NCBI GenBank assembly: GCA_016706545.1
Contig: JADJJK010000009.1
Location: 124,001-188,000, forward strand
Reading direction: 5' to 3'
From: Myxococcales bacterium
GTDB lineage: Bacteria; Myxococcota_A; Polyangia; Haliangiales; Haliangiaceae
Length of the DNA: 64,000 bases
Below the pieces are notes generated by a model. That model did no database searches and had not been told where the DNA came from. It saw nothing but the letters and a program-made list of their open reading frames with translations. Below, piece after piece: positions 27,481 through 36,204 of this stretch. Numbering within the stretch: the stretch's first letter is position 1; each line of letters opens with the position of its first letter. Position numbers and translations under genes: made by a program.

Positions 27481-30408
27481 TCAGTTGCTAGCCGCCAGAC
27501 CTGGTCCCAGATCGATCCGCAAGGCCTCGGCGAGCTGCTCGGGGAGAGGTTCGGACGGCTGATCGGGCATGACGTCATCGTCAAGCCGGGTGTCGGCGGC
27601 GCCAAGCAAGACCTCGAGCCAGCGCTCGCGCTGGCGCACGGTGCGGTCGAGGCGTTCATCAATGGTGTTGGCGACCAGTGGCAAGAGGACGTCGAGGGTG
27701 GTGGTGCCATCTTTGGCTCGCAGCTTCTGCACCAGCGAGCCGAGCCGATCGACGCGACCAACTCGTTGCTCGAGCTGCGCGGGGTTCCACGCCAGGTCGT
27801 GGTGGACCACGCGACGACAGTGGTGGTGCAGGTCGAGCCCTTCCTGCATGACCTCATTGGCCACCAGCACCATCGGGTACAGCGGGGTGTTGAAGGCCTC
27901 GCGCAGGCGCTCTCGGCTCTCGCCGTCGACGGTGTGGCGCACCAGGCCCCCGGCGTTGACCGCATCGTCGAGGACCTCCCGGCGGCTCTGATCGCCGAGG
28001 CCGTTGGCGTAGGTCAAGAACCTCCGGATCAGATCCGTCCACGGCCGCCCGGCGGCGCTGGTCCAGAAGCGGTCGACGACTGGCAACAGGGCGCGGGACT
28101 CGATGCGCTCGACCTCCAGGCCCTGGTCCCGCGCGAACGCGAGGAGCTCTGGCAAGAACGGCACGTTGCGGGCGACCAGGTAGCTGGCCAGTCGTTCGAC
28201 GGTGCGTACGCGCAGCTCGGGCGGCACCTCGAGGAGCGGGCTGACCAGGAACGACCACAGCTGTTCGCGCTGCAAGATTAGCTGGGCGTGCTCGTCATCG
28301 ATGGACCAGGTCGGCACCTGTTCGCCGATCACCTGGGCCTCGACGTCGTCCTTCACCAGGTCATAGCCCAGCGTGACGAACCTGGCGTCGGTCAGGTGGT
28401 CCAGGGCCTGGGCATCGACATCATCGTCCGCTCCCAGCTCACGGACCATGAGGGCCGCCGCCTGCTCGACGCAGCGCTTGGCCAGCAACCAGTCGAAGCG
28501 CTCGGCGTGGCTACGCCCCACGCGCTGCTGTCGCAGGAGCTGGTTGGCGCGGGCCACGATCTGCGCGCGCTGGGCCTCGGTCGGCGCAAGGCCGCGCAGC
28601 AAGGTCCCGACGTACCGTTCGCGGAGCGCCAGATACAGAGCGTCCTTGGGGCTGCCGAAGCGATCACGCAAGCGGCTGTGGTGGCCGTCCACGGCCCTGC
28701 CGGCGTTCTGGTGCTCGAAGATGTCGCGATGGCTCGCGCCGGGATAGACTAGCTGCCAGCGCGCGACCATCCGCTGTTCCCAGAGGTCCTCGATCCGTCG
28801 CTTGAGCTCACGCAGGGTCTCCTTGCGGGCGCAGAAGATCAGGGTCTTCTCGTCGCGGGCGACCGCGGCGAGCGCATCTGCTACCACGTGGTCGATCTTG
28901 GGGTGCCCCTCGTCCTCGTCCCTGAGCTGGCCGACGATCTTGCGCAACAACCGACGATACGCTTCGCCTTCTCCTGCGGGCGTCGCCTCGGCGACCTCGG
29001 GGTCAAGGGTGAGCAACGCGCCGGCCCGCGCCGCGCCGAACGACGAGACCAGGTTGATCTGGGCCGCCGCCTTGTGGGTGCGCGTCCCCGAGCGAAACAG
29101 CTCGGCGATGAGCCGCTCGTACAGCAGGAACGGCACGCTCAGGCCGTCGCGGGCGCGCAGGCGCGCACGATGACTGCGCCGGTACTGGCGCTTGTCCTCG
29201 CGCAGGCTGCGGATCATCCACCGCCGAAAGTGCGGCTCGATGCGGTCCCGCTTGAGGGTCAACAGGCGGCGCGCGGCCTGCGCGATCGGACGCAGCACGG
29301 CGTCCTGCGGGTCCGTGGCCATGCCGGGATCCGCGCGCAGCCACGACGAGAAATCCGCCGCCAGCGCGCCGTCCGCGGTCGCCCAGACCCGCTGGAAGTC
29401 CTGGTACGCCTGCTGATAGCCCGCGACGTCGGCGAGCAGCCGGTCGGCCTGGTCCATGAGGTCGGCGGGCGCTGATCTCGCCAGGGCAAACAGCTCGAAC
29501 ACCGAGCGCAGCTCGTCGACGCTGAGCTGGAACGGCGTGGCGGTGAGAAACAGCGCGCGATCGAACCGACCTTCGAAGGCCGTCTTGACACCGGTCGTCC
29601 GGACCGAATCCGCGCTCTTGAGCTTGTGGGCCTCGTCGACGATCAGCAGATCGAGCGACGGGAGCATGCTGCCGATGAGGCGGAAGCGTAGATCGGCGAG
29701 CGCCTGGTCGACGGCCTCCTTGTTGGCAAAGGCCTCGTACCCGTGGGCGCGCCACAGCGCATCGAGGGAACGTCGGCCCATGCGCTGGTGCCCTTCCATC
29801 ACCGCGGCGACGTGCGGCTCGACCTCCGACCACGCGAACGCATCCAGCAGCCGCTCGCGCTCCACCTGCACGTGCGAGAGCGCCCCCTCTCGGTAGCGGC
29901 GAAACACCGCGGCTAGCTGGTTGCCGGCCAGGTCGCGCGCCTGGCCCCACAAGGACAGCAGATAGGCCTGGTCGCTGGCGCCGCGGCCACCGATGAACAC
30001 GGTCACCGGCGCGATCACGATGGAATGGGAGCGCGACGCCAAGGTCAGCTCTGCCAGCGTCCTGGCGGCGGTGAAGCGGCCCGCGAAGCCCCGGTACATG
30101 GGCGCTTGCGGATCGCAGAAGTCGCGCAGCTCCTTGGCCCACTTGGTGTTGAGGTCCGGCCCCGGCGTGAGGATCAGCGCCCGGGCCTCGGGGCGTTGTT
30201 CCAGGCGCGCTGCCAGCACTCCCAGCGCCTCGAAGGTCTTGCCCATGCCGACCTCGTCGGCCAGCACCACGCCCGGCTGGGACTCGAGCAGCGCGAGCGC
30301 GCGCAGCACGGTGTCCTCCTGACGCTCGACATCCCGGGCCGCCACCACCGTACCGGGGCGGGTCAGCCGCAGAAAGCCGCGAAGCCAGCGCCGATCGCGC
30401 GAGCTCAT
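27481..30408 (-). CDS. SNF2/superfamily 2 helicase of a putative defence operon
   Basis: A 975-aa SF2 ATPase of the SNF2-like (RapA/DISARM-type) branch. Walker A is LADEVGMGKT at 49-58, motif Ia LILTPG, DEAH box LLIVDEAHKL near 255, motif III LFLTATPFQLS, motif IV LIFCARKETL, and motifs V-VI EVMQEGLDLHHHCRR to QLEQRVGRVDRLGS near 880. A long insert of several hundred residues separates the two RecA lobes. It probably translocates along duplex DNA. The ATG overlaps the stop of the PLD gene (ATGA), so the two are translationally coupled. It is the last gene of a three-gene operon and is convergent with boxB. Confidence 0.9.
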   Translation of the reverse strand: MSSRDRRWLRGFLRLTRPGTVVAARDVERQEDTVLRALALLESQPGVVLADEVGMGKTFEALGVLAARLEQRPEARALILTPGPDLNTKWAKELRDFCDPQAPMYRGFAGRFTAARTLAELTLASRSHSIVIAPVTVFIGGRGASDQAYLLSLWGQARDLAGNQLAAVFRRYREGALSHVQVERERLLDAFAWSEVEPHVAAVMEGHQRMGRRSLDALWRAHGYEAFANKEAVDQALADLRFRLIGSMLPSLDLLIVDEAHKLKSADSVRTTGVKTAFEGRFDRALFLTATPFQLSVDELRSVFELFALARSAPADLMDQADRLLADVAGYQQAYQDFQRVWATADGALAADFSSWLRADPGMATDPQDAVLRPIAQAARRLLTLKRDRIEPHFRRWMIRSLREDKRQYRRSHRARLRARDGLSVPFLLYERLIAELFRSGTRTHKAAAQINLVSSFGAARAGALLTLDPEVAEATPAGEGEAYRRLLRKIVGQLRDEDEGHPKIDHVVADALAAVARDEKTLIFCARKETLRELKRRIEDLWEQRMVARWQLVYPGASHRDIFEHQNAGRAVDGHHSRLRDRFGSPKDALYLALRERYVGTLLRGLAPTEAQRAQIVARANQLLRQQRVGRSHAERFDWLLAKRCVEQAAALMVRELGADDDVDAQALDHLTDARFVTLGYDLVKDDVEAQVIGEQVPTWSIDDEHAQLILQREQLWSFLVSPLLEVPPELRVRTVERLASYLVARNVPFLPELLAFARDQGLEVERIESRALLPVVDRFWTSAAGRPWTDLIRRFLTYANGLGDQSRREVLDDAVNAGGLVRHTVDGESRERLREAFNTPLYPMVLVANEVMQEGLDLHHHCRRVVHHDLAWNPAQLEQRVGRVDRLGSLVQKLRAKDGTTTLDVLLPLVANTIDERLDRTVRQRERWLEVLLGAADTRLDDDVMPDQPSEPLPEQLAEALRIDLGPGLAASN

Positions 30409-32603
30409 GAGCGGGGCCCCCGGCCGCGGTAGAAGGCGCGCACGTCGTCGAGCCAGGCGGCATCTCCGGGCGGCTCACGCTGCGCGAGGTCAGCGCAGAG
30501 CTCTGTCACCAGCGCCGCGAGCAGCTCGGCGCGGGCAGGGCGATCGGGCCCGTCCGCCAGGTTCGCCTGTCGCAGCTCACGCACCAATTCGCTGCCATAC
30601 AGCCACACCTCATCGCGCGCCAGCTCCGTCTCGGGTACCTCGCACAGCCTCTTCCAGACCGTGCGTGCGCCGGTGGGCCCCACCAGCCGGTGGCGCAGGG
30701 ACGCGACCGTGGTCGAGTCCTCGATCTCCTGCCGCAGGCCCCACCAGGCCTTGAAGACGTCGTGCGGTCCAAACCCATCGCCGAACAGGCTCTCCAGGAT
30801 CGCGGCGACGCCGCTCGGTCCGCGCTGCTGCCACAAGGTGGCCAGGCGCTCGCTGCCCACCCTGCGGCCGAGCATGGCCAGCAGCGCCCTCAGGTCCGGC
30901 GCCGGGAGCCCGGCCTGTATCGGCAGCTGCGCCAGATCGGCGACTCGGATCGGGATCATCCAGCAGCGGTCGCTAGCCAGCAGCGCCAGCTCGGCGCTGG
31001 CCGGCTCGAGGTCGAAGTCCGTCACCAGGGTGGGCTCGGTCGCTGGACCCGCGCCGCTGGCGACCGCGCGACCGAGGTAGCTCAGCTGCCACGCCGAGAG
31101 TCCTTTGGGCCCAGCGCTGGCCCAGACGATGGTGAGCGTCCTGGCCTCGGCGTCATGGACCGCGTCTTCGATCCAGGCCGACAGGTCGAGCTCCGACTCC
31201 GGCGCCGGGCGCTCCTCGAGCTGCACGTCGCCCAGCGAGCTGGCGACCAGGCTCTGCAACAGGTCGCGCAACCGCACCTCACCATCGAAGCGCATCAGCA
31301 CACCGGCCTCGACGTTGCCGCCCTCTGCGACTGGCCGCTCCAGCGCGGCCCGCGAGGCGTTCGCCGAGCCGACCAGCGCATAGGTCGAGGTCTGGCCTCG
31401 ATGCTCCACCGTGATCAAGAACAGCTTGGCGTGCAGCGGCCGCAGCAGCGGGCGGCCGTCGCCAGCGAGAGTGGCGGTCGGCTGCAGCCATAGCTGCAGC
31501 TGGTGCTCCTTGGCCACGCGCTGCAGGATGCGAGCCGGCGCATGCACTTTGGGGGGCGCCACCGGCCATAGCTGGTGGTCCGCGAGCGCCGCCTCGAACT
31601 CCGCGCGATCGAGCCGCTGCGAGCGCTCGCCGGCGTCGACCGCGAACACCTGCTTGCCGGTGATCTTCTCGACTCGAATGTACGCGACCTGCGCGACCGG
31701 CTCGTCACCGCCCAGGGACTCGCGAGCCCGACGCCACGCCCACAGCCCGGGGGCCAGCGCCGGGAGCACCGCCGCCGCGGGTGGCGCCAGGGGCGCATCC
31801 TCCCACGGCACGCCGAGCTCGAGCGCAGGGGCCTCGCCGGGAGGGTGCCGTCGCAGGGCCAGGAGCTCCGAGAGCACCGAGGTGAGGCCCTCGCGCTCGT
31901 CCGCGATCGCCAGGTCGTCGCGCTCGAAGAACGGCGACAGCACGCCGACCCGGCGCAGGGTCGCCTGTGCGGGGAGCGCCTCGGCCAGCGATCGCAAGGC
32001 GGAGGACTCGAAGGTGCTGATGAAGCTTGCGTCGCGGGGCGCGCTGGCAGCCGGCTCGGGGCTCCCAGCGATCCGGGCCGCCAGGGCCTGGCGCGCTGCC
32101 TGGAGCTGGGTGCCGTCGCTGGCCGCCAGGCTCAGGCACGCGCCGAAGAAGGCGTCTAGCTGGCGCAGCATCACCACGGCCACGGGATCGTCGTAGCGCA
32201 GCACCCGGGTGAAGAACAGCTCGACGTTGCGCTCGTGACCAGGGCGGGTGAGGTTGCCAGAGCCCACCGCCACGCGCGCCTCGGTCTCGTACAGCACCAG
32301 CGTCACCTTGGGGTGAAAGGTTCGCTTGCGGACCAGGTGGAGATCGTATGGCAGCCGTCGTCCGCCCTGTCGGACGCTTGCATCCACGAAGCACGCCACC
32401 GGCGTGTCGCGAAGCGCGGCGCGGGCCTCCGCGTGGTAGCGCGTGCCGTCCTCGTCGGGGTCACTGCTGAGCGCCAGCAGCGTGCGCAGCACCTGCTCTT
32501 CGAAGTATGCAGGGTCGAAGGTATAGGAGCAGAACACCGCGCCGATGCAAGCTTGACGCGGGGTGATCAGCTGCTCCAGCAGGCGCCGCGTCTCGAGCCT
32601 CAT
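30405..32603 (-). CDS. Phospholipase D-like nuclease of a putative defence operon
   Basis: A 732-aa protein with two PLD-type half-sites: TFHPKVTLVLYE followed by VAVGSGNLT (His97, Lys99), and LHAKLFLI followed by LVGSANASRA near residues 388-415. Two HxK...GSxN sites in one chain form one PLD active site, usually acting on DNA phosphodiesters in helicase-linked members. The C-terminal 300 residues are unassigned. The start MRLETRRLLE at 32603 overlaps the preceding stop by 4 bp (ATGA); the frame is open further upstream but lies inside the neighbouring gene. Overlaps on both sides show strict co-translation with the unknown protein and the helicase. No signal peptide, so it is cytoplasmic. 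Confidence 0.88.
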   Translation of the reverse strand: MRLETRRLLEQLITPRQACIGAVFCSYTFDPAYFEEQVLRTLLALSSDPDEDGTRYHAEARAALRDTPVACFVDASVRQGGRRLPYDLHLVRKRTFHPKVTLVLYETEARVAVGSGNLTRPGHERNVELFFTRVLRYDDPVAVVMLRQLDAFFGACLSLAASDGTQLQAARQALAARIAGSPEPAASAPRDASFISTFESSALRSLAEALPAQATLRRVGVLSPFFERDDLAIADEREGLTSVLSELLALRRHPPGEAPALELGVPWEDAPLAPPAAAVLPALAPGLWAWRRARESLGGDEPVAQVAYIRVEKITGKQVFAVDAGERSQRLDRAEFEAALADHQLWPVAPPKVHAPARILQRVAKEHQLQLWLQPTATLAGDGRPLLRPLHAKLFLITVEHRGQTSTYALVGSANASRAALERPVAEGGNVEAGVLMRFDGEVRLRDLLQSLVASSLGDVQLEERPAPESELDLSAWIEDAVHDAEARTLTIVWASAGPKGLSAWQLSYLGRAVASGAGPATEPTLVTDFDLEPASAELALLASDRCWMIPIRVADLAQLPIQAGLPAPDLRALLAMLGRRVGSERLATLWQQRGPSGVAAILESLFGDGFGPHDVFKAWWGLRQEIEDSTTVASLRHRLVGPTGARTVWKRLCEVPETELARDEVWLYGSELVRELRQANLADGPDRPARAELLAALVTELCADLAQREPPGDAAWLDDVRAFYRGRGPRS

Positions 32604-33985
32604 GGCGGATCCTTGGCGCCGCTGCGCCGACGCTTCGCGTCGGAGGACAGTCTCCCGGTGTCGCTGAGTAGCTGTCGCACCGCAGAGAGCTTGTAGGAGG
32701 GGAAGCGGTCCGCCTCCGGGCGCGCGGTGTACGACGTCACCAGCAGCACCAGCGTGCCATGCTCCGAGCGGATCCACCCTTCGCCACGTCGACGCTCTCG
32801 CTGGACCGCGGCGTGGTAGCCAAGGATGGCGTCGAGCGCCGTCACGGGGTCCGCGCCGATCAGCTGCTCGGTGAGGCGCATGTACGCAGCGCCGTGCATC
32901 GGCAGGCCGCGCAATAGGTTCGCCCGCGGAGCGTCCAGCAAGCGCCGGCCTGCGTGCTGCAGCTCGGCGAGCACCTGCGGCGGGAGGACGGCGTTCGCGA
33001 TCTTGGCGGCCGACGCCGTCCAGCCTTCTTGCTGGATGGCCGCGTAGATGCCGTCGAAGGTGGTGAGCATCGCCGCCATCGCGTCGCCGAACCGTCGCGC
33101 GGTCACCAGCAGCTCGCTCAGCGCTACGTCCACCGGTCCGAGGCGTCCGGCCACCGCCGCGTCGAGGATGTCGGCGGCGCTGTCGATGTCCAGGCGCACG
33201 GCGGCCTGCACGAGGCTGGTGACCGCAGCCGTGATAGGATCTCTGGCCTGCGCCAGCAGCGCGTCATACAGGCGGCGCTGCTGCTGGGCTCGTGATCTCT
33301 CCGTCAACGAGGTCAGCCGGCTGAACTCGCCGACCCGCGCGAGCGTCAGGTTCGCGTGGCTGCGCTCGATCTTCGATGCGTCGGGCTGCAGCGCGAGCAA
33401 GGCGTAGTCGTGGTAGCGACCACGGTGCTTGTTGTCGGCCTCATCCCAGAACGCGTCGATGATGTCGAGCGCAGCGGCGCTCGGGCGCAAGTCATCGAGG
33501 ACCAGGTTGGCTCGGCGCAGCGGCGACAGGTATGCGCCAAGGTTGCCTAGCTCCTGCTGGCGCGAGATCAGGGGATAGTCGAGCGGCAACGGCCCCTTGC
33601 CAGGGCGCCAGGCCGCGCGCGCGCCCTGGACGCCACGCATGGCATCCGGATCCCCGCGCGGCAATCCGCCTTCCCGGAACTCCAGCGTGGCGAGCGCCCA
33701 GAATCGCTCCCAGCGCTCGAACAAGTGGCGCCGTGACTCGACGGTCACCGGCGCGTGATACAGCGCGATCGCTCGCTCGACCAGCGCCAGGCCGTACAGG
33801 ACCATGGCGAACGCCTGGGCCCGCGTCGAGCGAGTGGTCAGCGTGGGCAGCAGCTGCAGCCCCAGCTGTTGCGACACATAGTCGAGGGCGAGCGGATCTT
33901 CGGTCGCGAGCTCGGAGTCGTCGGCTGCCGGTGCTGTCCAGAACAGCGATCGACCGGGATCATCGAGCTTCACCAACGCCGCCAT
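32600..33985 (-). CDS. Uncharacterised first gene of the PLD-helicase operon
   Basis: Not recognised. It is a 461-aa, mostly helical soluble protein. The N-terminal part has DPLALDYVSQQLGLQLLPTL followed by TTRSTRAQAFAMVLYGL, a layout that recalls proteins paired with PLD and helicase genes in genomic islands (large helical proteins beginning with a conserved 'Leu-Pro-x-x-Thr' segment), but no family can be named. No nuclease or NTPase motif is visible. A GTG at 34003 is an alternative start. Its stop overlaps the PLD start. By analogy with multi-gene defence systems it may be the recognition or regulatory subunit; that is inference only. Confidence 0.75.
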   Translation of the reverse strand: MAALVKLDDPGRSLFWTAPAADDSELATEDPLALDYVSQQLGLQLLPTLTTRSTRAQAFAMVLYGLALVERAIALYHAPVTVESRRHLFERWERFWALATLEFREGGLPRGDPDAMRGVQGARAAWRPGKGPLPLDYPLISRQQELGNLGAYLSPLRRANLVLDDLRPSAAALDIIDAFWDEADNKHRGRYHDYALLALQPDASKIERSHANLTLARVGEFSRLTSLTERSRAQQQRRLYDALLAQARDPITAAVTSLVQAAVRLDIDSAADILDAAVAGRLGPVDVALSELLVTARRFGDAMAAMLTTFDGIYAAIQQEGWTASAAKIANAVLPPQVLAELQHAGRRLLDAPRANLLRGLPMHGAAYMRLTEQLIGADPVTALDAILGYHAAVQRERRRGEGWIRSEHGTLVLLVTSYTARPEADRFPSYKLSAVRQLLSDTGRLSSDAKRRRSGAKDPP

Positions 33986-34111
33986 CGCGGCCGAGCTTCT
34001 CACTGTCGAAGACGTCTGTACACTCCCTCACGCGCGAGGCGAAGGCTGACGACTACGTGAGCGGTGAGCTGCATGCGCACATGTGGCCGGCAGTGTGCGG
34101 GCATTCCCGCG

Positions 34112-35092
34112 CTAGCCCCTGGGCTTGGGCTCGGACAGGATCGCCTGCAGGGCCTCGGTGGTGGCCTGGGCCCCGGTGGCGGCGGCCACCGGGGACAATA
34201 GCGGCAGGGCGGTGGCGAGCTGCGCCGGGCTCGCGGCGGGGAGCTGCGCCGAGGTCGCCGAGGCCAGCTGGGCGGGCGGCTTGCCGGCCTGGGCGCCAGC
34301 GGCGCTGGCGGCGGCGCTCATGGCGGCCCTGGCGGCGGACGAGGCGGCGTTGCCGCCCGCGAGCAGCTCGATGGGCACCGGCAGCACGATGGTCATGTTG
34401 GGCTGGGCCGCCACCTCGACCATTGTCTGATAGAGGCGGAGCTGTAGCGCGGCGGGATCGTCGGCCATCAGGCGGGCGGCCTCGGCGAGGCGCTGAGCAG
34501 CCTGCAGCTCGCCCTCGGACATGATGATCTTGGCGCGACGCTCGCGCTCGGCTTCGGCCTGGCGGGCCATCGCGCGCTTCATCTCGGCCGGCAGCGAGAT
34601 GTCCTTGATCTCGACGGCGGTGATGTTCACGCCCCACTGCTCGACGCGGGACTCGAGGATCTCCTCGATCTCGGTGTTGATCTCGGCGCGCTTGGCCAGC
34701 ACCTCATCGAGCTCCATCCGGCCGATGATCGACCGCAGGGTGGTGGCGGCTAGCTGCAGCGTGGCAGGCAGGTACTGCTCGACGCGCAAGATCGCGTCCA
34801 TCGGCGAGGAGATCTCCACGTAGACGACGGCGTCGACCGCGATCGAGATGTTGTCGCGGGTGATGACCTCCTGCGGGGGGATCTGGATGACCTTGGTGCG
34901 GGTGTCGACCACGTTGGCGCGGTCGATGCCGAACGGCAGCATCAACACCAGGCCAGGCCCCAGCGCCTTCTGGCGGGCGCGACCGAACCGAAAGACGATG
35001 GCGCGCTCGTATTCGCGCAGCACCCGAAAGCTCGTGCCGAGGCCAAGAACAGCGAGCAGCGCGATCCCCCCCAGAATCATTGCGATGGGCAT
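34112..35092 (-). CDS. SPFH/slipin (stomatin-like) membrane protein
   Basis: A 326-aa slipin. It has one N-terminal membrane segment (ILGGIALLAVLGLGTSF), then the SPFH/Band 7 domain (LREYERAIVFRFGRARQKAL, GPGLVLMLPFGID, NISIAVDAVVYVEI), then a helical coiled-coil (EMKRAMARQAEAERERRAKI) and an Ala/Gln-rich tail of about 70 residues. Slipins form membrane microdomain scaffolds and are usually encoded beside an NfeD protease-like partner; none is present here. The start is the ATG at 35092, with an in-frame ATG four codons later. The tail is longer than usual and low in complexity. Confidence 0.9.
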   Translation of the reverse strand: MPIAMILGGIALLAVLGLGTSFRVLREYERAIVFRFGRARQKALGPGLVLMLPFGIDRANVVDTRTKVIQIPPQEVITRDNISIAVDAVVYVEISSPMDAILRVEQYLPATLQLAATTLRSIIGRMELDEVLAKRAEINTEIEEILESRVEQWGVNITAVEIKDISLPAEMKRAMARQAEAERERRAKIIMSEGELQAAQRLAEAARLMADDPAALQLRLYQTMVEVAAQPNMTIVLPVPIELLAGGNAASSAARAAMSAAASAAGAQAGKPPAQLASATSAQLPAASPAQLATALPLLSPVAAATGAQATTEALQAILSEPKPRG

Positions 35093-35142
35093 GCCCCATC
35101 CATACCACCCTGGCGGTCAGGGCGCTGCGCTGCCGGCGGGTG

Positions 35143-35910
35143 TCAGGGCGCTGTGCTGCCGGCGGCGGGAGCGGCTTCGCTGGTCGCTTCGTTGGCGGCT
35201 TCGGTGGCGGCTTCGTTGGCGGCGGGCGGCTGCTCTGCGATCTGGGCTGGCCCGATGAGCTCTCGCGCCGCCATGGCGCACTTCACGATGAAGTCGTTGT
35301 CGGTCATGCTGGGGCCGCCGCGGATCTCGAGGACGCAGTGGGTATCGGGGTCCACGAAGCGCAGCGAGATCACGTCCAGCGCGCCGTGCGCCGTGGTGGT
35401 CTCGCAGGCGTAGGTGCCCATGGCCTCCGAGGCCTTGCGGTTGGGGCCCTGGCAGCGCTTGCGCAGCGACTCTTCATCGGCGTGGACGTTGCAGAACGCG
35501 GCGATGTGGCACAGCTCATCGCCGGCCAGGACGCCCAGCTTGCCGCTGCGCTTGAGCAGCGCCTCTTGCTCCTTGGCGGACAGGATCCGGCCGCCGCGCA
35601 TCAGCGAGCACGCGGCGCTGGCGTCCGCGTTGCTCTTGCGCGTGTCGCGCATGCTGAGCGGCTCCTTCTCTTGGAGCGCTTCATGGAAGGAGGGGAGATC
35701 GATGAGCTGGTTGCAGTCGACCTTGCGGCTATCCTGCACCGGCGCGTGGATCCTGGGGGCCACCTGGTGGTTGGCGACCGCCAGCTTGGCTTCCTCCTCC
35801 GCGGCTCTCTGCGCCGCGAGCATTCCTTCTTGCTCGCTGTTTCCCTTGCAGGCCCCAGGCGATAGCAGCAGCAAAGACAGCAGCAACGTGATGACAGCGC
35901 GGTGTCGCAT
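35143..35910 (-). CDS. Hypothetical lipoprotein
   Basis: A 255-aa protein with a clear lipoprotein signal (TLLLSLLLLSPGACKG; Cys21). The mature part has at least six cysteines (DCNQLIDLP, ACSLMRGG, CHIAAFCNVH, RCQGPNRKA, YACETTT, HCVLEIRGG), suggesting disulphides in an oxidising compartment. The C-terminal 45 residues are a Glu/Ala/Thr low-complexity tail. No family is recognised; similar cysteine-spaced lipoproteins are common in myxobacteria. It is 50 bp upstream of the slipin on the same strand, so an operon is possible. Confidence 0.75.
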   Translation of the reverse strand: MRHRAVITLLLSLLLLSPGACKGNSEQEGMLAAQRAAEEEAKLAVANHQVAPRIHAPVQDSRKVDCNQLIDLPSFHEALQEKEPLSMRDTRKSNADASAACSLMRGGRILSAKEQEALLKRSGKLGVLAGDELCHIAAFCNVHADEESLRKRCQGPNRKASEAMGTYACETTTAHGALDVISLRFVDPDTHCVLEIRGGPSMTDNDFIVKCAMAARELIGPAQIAEQPPAANEAATEAANEATSEAAPAAGSTAP

Positions 35911-36204
35911 GAGGACCGCACGGTATCACGTGACGGTGCATGAGGCGTACGGCCGACACCTGCGACAACGCGGCGCCGCGAGGGTGGGCCGGCAGCGCGC
36001 GGCGCGCCCGCCTTCGCACAAGCGACCGAAACGGCAGCTCAACTTCGGAGTGGCGCGGCGCTGCGCGGTAGTGCGGCGCCAGCGGAGGCACCAATCGGAC
36101 GCTCTCCACCTCAGGTGCGCATGAGAGGCAAAGCCAGCCGCTACCCCGCCCCCGGCTTCATGTTCTGTGGCCTGTCGCGATGGCGTGCGTGATACGATGA
36201 GCGC

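Noticed and set aside
27481..33985. Naming the operon DISARM, BREX or Mokosh
   Set aside because: The methyltransferase, drmA/drmB, pglZ and kinase-helicase components that define these systems are not present.
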